Assembly (NCBI GenBank): GCA_026874595.1
Contig: CM049319.1
Coordinates: 64,472,417 to 64,536,416 of the forward strand
Direction: 5' to 3'
From: Sipunculus nudus
Lineage: Eukaryota; Annelida; Sipuncula; Golfingiida; Sipunculidae
Length of the DNA stretch: 64,000 nucleotides
Shown here: piece after piece, positions 58,201 to 64,000 of the stretch
How positions within the stretch are numbered: the first letter of the stretch is position 1
Layout of the letters: the number at the start of each line of letters is the position of its first letter
The notes under the pieces: generated by a model
Database searches by the model: none
Told to the model about the DNA's origin: nothing
What the model saw: only the letters and a program-made list of their open reading frames with translations
Position numbers and translations under genes: made by a program

Positions 58201-61031
58201 TTTCCATTATTTCTGTTCATTATAAACCATTATCAGATGCATCATTAAAAATATTTTATTGAATGTGCTGTAATTTAAGCAGACTTTTTGACCTTGCTAT
58301 TTCACATGTACTTGCATTATGATGTTTCAGGATATATCATTTTCTTGATAAGTTTTACAGATACAAAACAGCCCATTCTAATTAGGGATTTTGATATTTA
58401 TTGTTTGTGCAGAAGTCAATTGTTTATTTGTGAAACTGTCATCAGCATAATGCAGTGAAGTAGTGGAGCCTGTTTGAAAGACCATCTGTCTAATAAGACC
58501 ACCTGTGAATTACGACCACTTTTGGCTATACCCAAAGGTGGTCTTATTATACAAGTTTCACTGTAGGTAAATTTTGAGTTAAATCAGTTAAGGGTTGTAA
58601 TTAGAGAGACTGTTGGGGATGGGACTTTTTTAAAGTGATGAGCAATAATCCTTACAATTTATGAAGAATGTCTGAAATAATTTTCTTTTTCACCATGCAA
58701 AACATTCATTCCCTCTCAAGTCATGAATCAGTATGAATGTTTGTTCTTACATTATTCTCAGTTGGAACATTATTGTGGTTTAATGTACCCTGCTTTCCCA
58801 GGATATGTGCCAGGGATGTATAACTGGGGACCACATCTTCAGATTCTTGGACTTTGACGTTGGGGTCTTGGTACTCAGATTCAGGGGTCACATAAGGCTT
58901 AGATTTCAGATTGATAAAGAAACTATAAAGCCTAATTAAATAAAAACTATTGACAATTTGAGAAGATTCAATCTTTTGGAAGCTAAATGTTAATAACAAT
59001 TAAAGTAAAATGCATAAAATGCATATGCAAACTAACATAAAAAAATACTCATGAGAATCCAAAATTTTCATATCACAAAGTGCTTATAATTGGACTTAGA
59101 CTCAAGTTTTCTAAAAGTAAGGGGGGAACTGTGACTTGAACCTCAAGGACTTGGGCTCAGCCACTGTGGATCGAGTACTATACTACTATGTGCTTATTTT
59201 AGGTCTCTTGGTAAGTTTCAGTTGGATTTATCTTCACACTTTTGTAGGCTGATATAAAACCTCAAACAGATGGATGCAATGGTCTCAAGTACAACCTGAC
59301 TGCTGATGTCATAGAGTCAGTCTTCAGAACATATCCCACTGGTAAGTCAGTCTTCAGAACATATCCCACTGGTAAGTCAGTCTTCAGAACATATCCCACT
59401 GGTAAGTCAGTCCTCAGAACATATCCCACTGGTAAGTCAGTCTTCAGAACATATCCCACCGGTAAGTCAGTCTTCAGAACATATCCCACCGGTAAGTCAG
59501 TCTTCAGAACATATCCCACCGGTAAGTCAGTCTTCAGAACATATCTCACCGGTAAGTCAGTCTTCAGAACATATCCCACTGGTATGTCAGTCTTCAGAAC
59601 ATATCCCACTGGTAAGTCAGTCTTCAGAACATATCCCACCGGTAAGTCAGTCTTCAGAAGATATCCCACCGGTAAGTCAGTTATCATGTCCAGATAGCTA
59701 TCTATAAAAACACATTCCAAATATTCCTCATACAGTGGTCTCATTGCATTTGTTATATACAGTGAAACCTTGTTGTGTCAAACTCACTTAAGTTGAATAT
59801 CCTGCTTATGTCGAAGTTACAGACTCGATATTCAGGACAACTCTAGTTTAATTATTACCAAATAAAACCTGCTTGTGTCGAACCTCGGATGTGTCAAAGT
59901 TTTCTGAGGGTCCCTTCAACTTCGACATAACGAGGTATCACTGTATTTCATTCCTCTAACCCACTTCTGGCACAGAGAGCATTTGTCACCAGACATCTTT
60001 AGAAGAATCATATTTAAAGTTTTAAGATCACATTAGAAACAACATTTCTTTACCTTTGTTACATTTTATATGACGTTGCAAGAACTTATCAATATATTTT
60101 AAATTTATTCTGTACATTTATATCTAGATGTAGGCTATGACATTGACCAACCCATAGTCTTTTCTACCATTTCTACCCTGCGGGGCTTGCACTACAGATA
60201 AGCACATGTTGATATATGCTTATAATGTAATACAAAGAATTGAATTGCTAATGATATGATAAAGTATGCTCTCCATTTCTTTCTTTCAGTCAAGCAAAAG
60301 CATGCAGAGTATGTTCCTGACAAACTCTCAGAGTCTGAGTTCTGGACCAGATTTTTCCAGTCACACTATTTCCACAGAGATCGCATAAGTTTCAGCACAA
60401 AAGATCTCTTTGCTGACTGTGTAAAAACAGATGAACAAGGCATGTCTTATATTTCATATATTTTATCTTGATAATTGAGAAAAACCCGGGTTAATGTTAT
60501 CAATGTAATCATTAATTTGAAAGTGTGATGTATTGTATTATAGTACAGACAAGACAATATTATCTTGCTGGTTCTCATTGGTGAAAAATAGTTTTAGCAT
60601 GAAGAATTTTAGGTACATTTTGAATATACAGTTGAATCCCTCTTTATAGACACCTATCTACTAAAGGCACCTTCTATTTAAAGCTACTTACAGACAGTCA
60701 CTTGACAGTAGGTCCCTAAATCTATAAACTCCCTACTAAGGGCACCTCTTTATTGTGGGCAAAATGTCTGGTCCCTTCAGTTTCCGTAATTCAGAGTTTC
60801 TACTGTATTTAAAAATTTAAAATATTTGAATTTTGTTTTCTTTTTAATCATTCATAAAGCACTCTTTCACAAATCATGACTTAAGCTTTGGACTTATATG
60901 GTAGTATCTCTTTAACTTCAAGATTCATAATTTAAATGGTTCTGTCTTTAGATATAAAGAGTGCAATAGAGAAGAGTTCTGTGGACCCATTGGTGGACCT
61001 AACTCAGATGTCTGACTCAAGTTTAGGGGAA
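49093..61031 (+). CDS. GTF2H1: GTF2H1 orthologue: TFIIH subunit p62 (first seven coding exons, 3' part outside)
   Basis: CDS exons: 49093-49246, 49793-49994, 51866-51962, 57805-57861, 59248-59341, 60290-60439 and 60952-61031, giving 278 residues in continuous phase, about half of the usual 548. Order: N-terminal PH domain (1 to about 105; starts [11 protein letters not shown], contains SHNYADIK and VQKISP), first BSD domain ([18 protein letters not shown]), a second BSD region ([39 protein letters not shown]), and the start of the following conserved block (DPLVDLTQ). p62 is a core TFIIH subunit in RNA polymerase II initiation and nucleotide excision repair, its PH domain binding activators and repair factors. 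Oddities: a 30-bp minisatellite copying the exon 5 donor, and a probable GC-AG intron after exon 6. The start agrees with the family N-terminus. Confidence 0.95.
49793..49994 (+). CDS. GTF2H1: GTF2H1 coding exon 2 (PH domain, second half)
   Basis: After TTGTGTTTTCAG it encodes [20 protein letters not shown], then FHFTNPQG and [13 protein letters not shown], as in other p62 PH domains. It ends in ELEEKNR with the Arg codon split; donor AG/GTAATT. Confidence 0.95.
50525..50840 (+). mobile_element. Possible degenerate tRNA-derived SINE
   Basis: In GTF2H1 intron 2. GCATATGGCTCAGAGCC resembles an A-box region, and AGGATGTTGTGAGTTAGATC resembles the B-box end of tRNA-related SINEs (usual core GTTCGATC). 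A C-run and a body ending near 50840 follow. Weak evidence. Confidence 0.3.
51866..51962 (+). CDS. GTF2H1: GTF2H1 coding exon 3 (BSD domain 1)
   Basis: Encodes [20 protein letters not shown], then [12 protein letters not shown], with the Phe-Trp pair that defines BSD domains. The donor AAG/GTTAGA is weak. Phase 0. Confidence 0.95.
52850..53290 (+). repeat. Diverged direct repeat, left copy
   Basis: Shares order and words with 55725-56150: 'ctagcatcaccaaattttatgc', 'aggaaaaagctaaaaacctt', 'attgttcaatatttcac', 'tagtcatttggc' and 'gactcatatttgaaatt'. The element at 53293-55683 sits between the two copies, as if inserted into a tandem array. Confidence 0.55.
53293..55683 (+). mobile_element. 2.4-kb composite repeat element with the GCTCAGCTGAC head
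   Basis: Head TTTTTAGCTCAGCTGACTAT, AAGTCATCTGAGCTATAG, then about 14 GTCC/GTCY units (53341-53402). Tail ACAGCTGAGCGTCGTGACCC, ATAGGTCCCTTGTTT. The body holds two copies, about 680 bp apart, of a unit with 'aattcggcat', 'ttagatgtc', 'actgcctaatatcaaaacca' and 'accatggcacgttt'. Same ends as 31684-35630, different body. No protein encoded. Confidence 0.7.
55700..56150 (+). repeat. Diverged direct repeat, right copy
   Basis: Counterpart of 52850-53290, ending in 'gactcatatttgaaattgc' and 'ttgtggcgccacctacatc'. Two incomplete units can be seen (from about 55725 and 56025). Confidence 0.5.
56640..57120 (+). repeat. About 125-bp tandem repeat, four units
   Basis: 'ggtggcaccacctacagtaa'-type boxes occur at about 56708, 56839, 56965 and 57085, followed by 'tttttgcaca', 'ttatttctcagga' and 'gatttgacatat' and preceded by 'catctttgattgctt'. 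Likely the same broad family as 36190-37400 in the other orientation. Confidence 0.6.
57805..57861 (+). CDS. GTF2H1: GTF2H1 coding exon 4 (linker)
   Basis: A 57-base exon encoding [19 protein letters not shown]. The KQDVGxSAAFL motif is the conserved linker in animal p62. Acceptor ATATTACAG, donor TTG/GTAAGG, phase 0. It lies behind a 5.8-kb intron full of repeats. Confidence 0.94.
58453..58563. mobile_element. Possible short pogo-like MITE
   Basis: The right end GTTTCACTG followed by TA is the inverse of CAGTGAAAC. The left end CAGTGAAGTAGTGG is less similar and lacks a preceding TA. Inside, AATAAGACCACC and GGTGGTCTTATT are inverted. Confidence 0.4.
59248..59341 (+). CDS. GTF2H1: GTF2H1 coding exon 5 (BSD domain 2 start; multiple donor copies)
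   Basis: Encodes [20 protein letters not shown], then [11 protein letters not shown], in phase 1 at ACTG/GTAAGT. The end shown is the first of 12 tandem donor copies; use of a later one would add [10 protein letters not shown]-type decapeptides without changing frame. Confidence 0.9.
59312..59671 (+). repeat. 30-bp minisatellite copying a splice donor
   Basis: The unit is GTAAGTCAGTCTTCAGAACA then TATCCCACTG, exactly 30 bp. It begins inside GTF2H1 exon 5 and gives 12 donor copies, at 59342 and every 30 bp to 59672. Eleven are GTAAGT and one (59582) is GTATGT. Copies differ by only a few bases (e.g. CCACC for CCACT), so the array is young. Confidence 0.97.
59760..59943. mobile_element. 184-bp Tigger-type MITE
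   Basis: CAGTGAAACCTTGTTGTGTC and, inverted, CAGTGATACCTCGTTATGTC are flanked by TA on both sides. Internal GTCGAA words match the subterminal parts of the larger element at 43289-45979. Probably an internal-deletion derivative of that family. Confidence 0.8.
60290..60439 (+). CDS. GTF2H1: GTF2H1 coding exon 6 (BSD domain 2)
   Basis: After TTTCTTTCAG it encodes [20 protein letters not shown], then [12 protein letters not shown] and [15 protein letters not shown]. Phase with the next exon requires the end at 60439, where the donor is CAAG/GCATGT, a GC instead of GT. Confidence 0.92.
60629..60805. mobile_element. 177-bp pogo-like MITE
   Basis: CAGTTGAATCCCT and, inverted, CAGTAGAAACTCT, each flanked by TA. 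Internal repeats 'ctactaaaggcacct' / 'ctactaagggcacct'. It lies in GTF2H1 intron 6. Confidence 0.55.
60952..61031 (+). CDS. GTF2H1: GTF2H1 coding exon 7
   Basis: After TCTGTCTTTAG it encodes [20 protein letters not shown], then DSSLGE, matching the NPLLDLTxxxD block of p62. Donor GAA/GTATGT, phase 0. The next exon is beyond the window or not recognisable. Confidence 0.9.
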
Positions 61032-62508
61032 GTATGTTACATTTTCAGTATAGTCTATATCCTATCAACCTGTTTCCACCTATTTTTGGGAAAATTTTTT
61101 ATTGAATCATATATATTTGTATGATTTCATAGATAAAAGTATTGGAATAACTACCTAATGTGGCATGAAATAACTTAATTAAGAAACTTACATTTAACTG
61201 CTTTTTGACTATCTGCCGTGATCTGACAGATTCGCGATTGGTCAATTTTTGTTGGAGCCCTAAGTTTTTACAATATTTACATAACATCACCAAGTTTGTG
61301 GCTGTTCAGTGTTGCTTTGTTTACATTAGAACATTTACTAGAAGGCCACAGGTAAATCTGAAATGTTGTACTGCAAAGATTGTTTTCTTAAATGTTGAAT
61401 CTGTCGGATTAATTAAATGAAATATCTACCGTAGATCCGTGTTTTGCCAGTGCACGTTGTCTAATGGCTGCACTCCATGTTCGTAAAATATCTGGAAGGC
61501 TCCTTCACTGGAGTAAAAAATTCCCAAGACCTTACTTAATGGCCGCACCACATTCTCACCACGTTCCATAGCCGGGCGGTGTATGGGAACACAACGAAAA
61601 ATGTTCTTTTCTTAAACGCTAGGCTGCAGCTAGGAACACAGCGTTATGCTGTGGTTTGCTGATATGTGGTCAGGAATAACAGTTTTGGAAAACAGTTGCA
61701 ACTGTGTAAGAAGCTTGGATTTTTATTGATTAATTTAATTAATTGGTTAAAAAGCCTGATATACCAGATTAGAATTGATGACAATATGTTTGGTTTATGA
61801 CTACTCTTCCAAGACAAATCCTGGTTTGGCCACAAAATTAATTTGTTACATCACTGAATGCAGAAGAATCTTGCACCTTTAATTTGGCTAATTAAAGTTC
61901 AATGGGACATCAAAGCATTGTATGGCACGACGGTAATTTTGATATTATTTAGACACTATACATTGTCAGTCATTTAGGGTCAAGCAAACGTTTTCCAAAT
62001 CTCATTATATTATCATATAACATAATTGCCTATGAAAAAAAAAATATTAATATAGATTTTACATAAAATAAGCCCAATTCCTGGAGGAAAAACATTTTTT
62101 CTATCTATTTTTCCACTAAAAACATGAGGTGGTGTGATTTGTTCAAAAACTATTGGCACATCTATGAGCACTGTCAACTCGGCAGTGACGTCACACACTG
62201 GGAAATCCCCTAAGACTAATAATTCTAGATCTCAGTAAAAGCATAGTATTTCTGCCTCTGTCAGTCCCAAATTTTCAGCAGAGATTAAAAACAGCATGCT
62301 TTACTAGATCTGAGTTGTTGATAAAATTCGGTCCATGATGTCATATGTGTACCAGCCATTCAAATCAGGACAAATTCTGGGATCTGGATGAAATCCTCCC
62401 ATCACACAACAAACACACATGGAATAGGTTTACTTAACCTTTAACACACAAAAAAACAGTGTTGGTGATCAAATTGCCAGAACACCTCAGGTTGTGCTGA
62501 TCAATATA
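61032..62508 (+). other. GTF2H1 intron sequence, no gene seen
   Basis: No exon matching the p62 C-terminal half could be found. 'ggctaattaaagttcaatgg' at about 61890 recurs, with small changes, at about 63645, so a dispersed repeat is present on both sides of the Tigger-like element. Confidence 0.35.
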
Positions 62509-63540
62509 CAGTCGGACCCTTCTAATCCGGCCTTCGATAGTCCAGCATTCGGCGTAAACCGGCACATTTCTTGAGAACGGATTTCCCACATTATGTTTTT
62601 AGGTTGTAATCCGGCTTTTTGCGTAATCCGGCTCCGGCTCCAGCACAATTACCGAGAACCAACATCCCTATTTATGATAAACATCATTTACGTAATCCGG
62701 CACGCCTCAGTGACTTCCCCGCCGGTGAACATCAAACAGCTTACTGCCGGTCATGCATAAGTCGCACGCCCGGCAGAGCAAACAGACCCGCGGTTTCGGT
62801 GTAAACTGATAATTAATTAGCTGTGACTTACCAGCCGGTGAACATCATACGGCTCACTGGCGGTCATGCGTGCAGAGCAAACAGACCCGCGGTCTCGGTG
62901 TAAACTGATAATTAATTAGCTTTGACCGAATGATTGTTTGGTCGGAAGCGTCGACCCATCATACATGAAAGGGTGTATTGGTCTCGCTTGTTGATTGCAA
63001 ACATAAACAACGTGTCAATGTTGAGTAGATATGGTCAGATACGCGAAGACGAAGCCCCAGGATTTCGGCGAGCGGGATTTGCTGCTACTGCGAGACATGC
63101 TGTCTAGACTCAATTCAGCCGCTCTCCGTGACAACAAGCAGTGCACATTGGACAGATACTTCAGTGCAAGTAACTCAGTCATTTACCCTGGTGAAAACTA
63201 GTCACACTGTGTAAAAATGTATATGGACATTGTATATAGGTGATGATTCTGTAATTCCTCCGATTTGCATTATTTTTTGTATTGATACATTCTGCTGGAA
63301 CTTTTGAATAAAGTTTATTTGCACATTGTTTAAAGTGTTTAATTTACTTTTATTATCACTCAATTTTTACTTTATGCATAATATAATTCATTTTTAATTA
63401 TAATCACAGATACGGCAAATATTGCTCTTCCCTGGGTTTGTGTTTTTAGCTGTGGGTGTCCCTGATACGTAATCCGGCAAACTGCATAATCCGGCATAAT
63501 TCCAAATCCCTGATGGTGCCGGATTAACGGGGTCCGACTG
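62509..63540 (+). mobile_element. Second pogo/Tigger-like element (1.0 kb)
   Basis: The ends CAGTCGGACCC and, inverted, CAGTCGGACCCCGTTAATCC are flanked by TA (62507-62508 and 63541-63542). Subterminal AATCCGGC words recur at both ends. It retains the tail of a transposase ORF (63031-63201) and lacks the catalytic core. A different subfamily from the element at 43289. Confidence 0.8.
63031..63201 (+). pseudogene. Tigger-like transposase C-terminal remnant
   Basis: A 56-residue frame with SRLNSAALRDNKQCTLDRYF near its end. A basic stretch followed by Q-x-T-L-D-x-[YF]-F close to the C-terminus is usual in Tigger/pogo transposases. No catalytic residues are present. Confidence 0.5.
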
Positions 63541-64000
63541 TATATGCAAAATGGTGTCCGAACCGTCAACCAGCAAAACATGCCACATAAAATGAAAATT
63601 ATGGAACTAGCGGGCCTTGGGGTACCTTGCACCTTTACCCTGGCTAATTAAACTTCAATGGGACATCAAAACCAACAGTACTCTTTGTGATGACTTTTAT
63701 TTACACTCTTTGCAACATTGATCGATTAACAACCTTGACAAAACCTTTGAATAAATGAATCCCGCGTCGATGTTCACACAGCCTGTACGCGTACTCCAAG
63801 GGTCCTGCAGATCATAGTATATGCACACTGCTGCCCGAACTGTCTGCTAGCAAAACGTGCCATATTAAAGGATTAGGGAACTAGCTGGTGAGGTTATGAC
63901 CTTTGAGCGCCATCTATTGACAATGTGATGAACGAAGAAGTATCTGAACGTGAACGCAGGTTTAATTGCTGAAGAATGTATGGTCTTTGGTTATCTTTTG
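63541..64000. repeat. Imperfect direct repeats at the window end
   Basis: 'tatatgcaaaatggtgtccg' with 'agcaaaacatgccacat' and 'ggaactagcggg' at 63541-63615 resembles 63819-63885 ('tatatgcacactgctgcccg', 'agcaaaacgtgccatatt', 'ggaactagctgg'), about 280 bp apart. No gene. Confidence 0.45.

Noticed and set aside
59342-59690. Regular 30-bp repeats resembling a CRISPR array
   Set aside because: There are no spacers: units are directly adjacent, and the locus is a spliced eukaryotic gene.
59262-59744. 160-residue minus-strand ORF of repeated [10 protein letters not shown]
   Set aside because: It is the antisense of the 30-bp minisatellite in GTF2H1, where the period is a multiple of three and no stop occurs. 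No independent start or coding signal.

Overview
The window is animal nuclear DNA: spliced genes with GT-AG introns of 0.1 to 6 kb, AT-rich non-coding sequence, microsatellites, several satellite families and many small DNA transposons. Two conserved eukaryotic genes lie on the + strand. The repeat families, including gene-poor arrays built around a GTCC-rich head and a GGTGGCGCCACC palindrome, look like those of a marine invertebrate, perhaps a mollusc or another lophotrochozoan. That placement is an inference, not a reading of a diagnostic gene.

Layout. 1-1342 (- strand): possible start of an unidentified divergent gene. About 1343-1920: compact, probably bidirectional promoter with an ETS-like site and four tandem AGGTCA-type half-sites at one-base spacing. 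5075-18439: PHRF1 orthologue (RING finger, PHD finger, RS-rich region, C-terminal SRI-like domain) in 12 coding exons, predicting 1,764 residues; its 3' UTR probably runs to about 20,470. 20,592-48,560: about 28 kb of repeats with no host gene recognised. This holds an 8-kb segment bounded by 20-bp perfect inverted repeats that carries two unrelated satellites (about 78 bp and exactly about 100 bp), a 4-kb element made of 340-bp tandem units, nested hAT-like and fold-back elements with a LINE remnant, a 162-bp-TIR MITE, a tRNA-derived SINE, and a pogo/Tigger element broken by a hAT element with a perfect 8-bp target duplication. 49,013-61,031: first seven coding exons of GTF2H1 (TFIIH p62), truncated by the window end in a long intron. 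61,032-64,000: intron sequence with a second Tigger-type element.

The most interesting observation is that in each of the two genes an exon end together with its 5' splice site has been amplified as a tandem repeat. In GTF2H1 a 30-bp in-frame unit gives 12 consecutive splice donors and an open reading frame through all of them. In PHRF1 intron 10 an older, decayed repeat of about 48 bp carries at least seven decoy copies of the real donor. GTF2H1 also has a probable GC-AG intron.

How the genes act: PHRF1 is a nuclear E3-type ubiquitin ligase and histone/RNA polymerase II C-terminal-domain reader; p62 is a core TFIIH subunit in transcription initiation and nucleotide excision repair. Both belong to RNA polymerase II transcription, but nothing here shows they are co-regulated.
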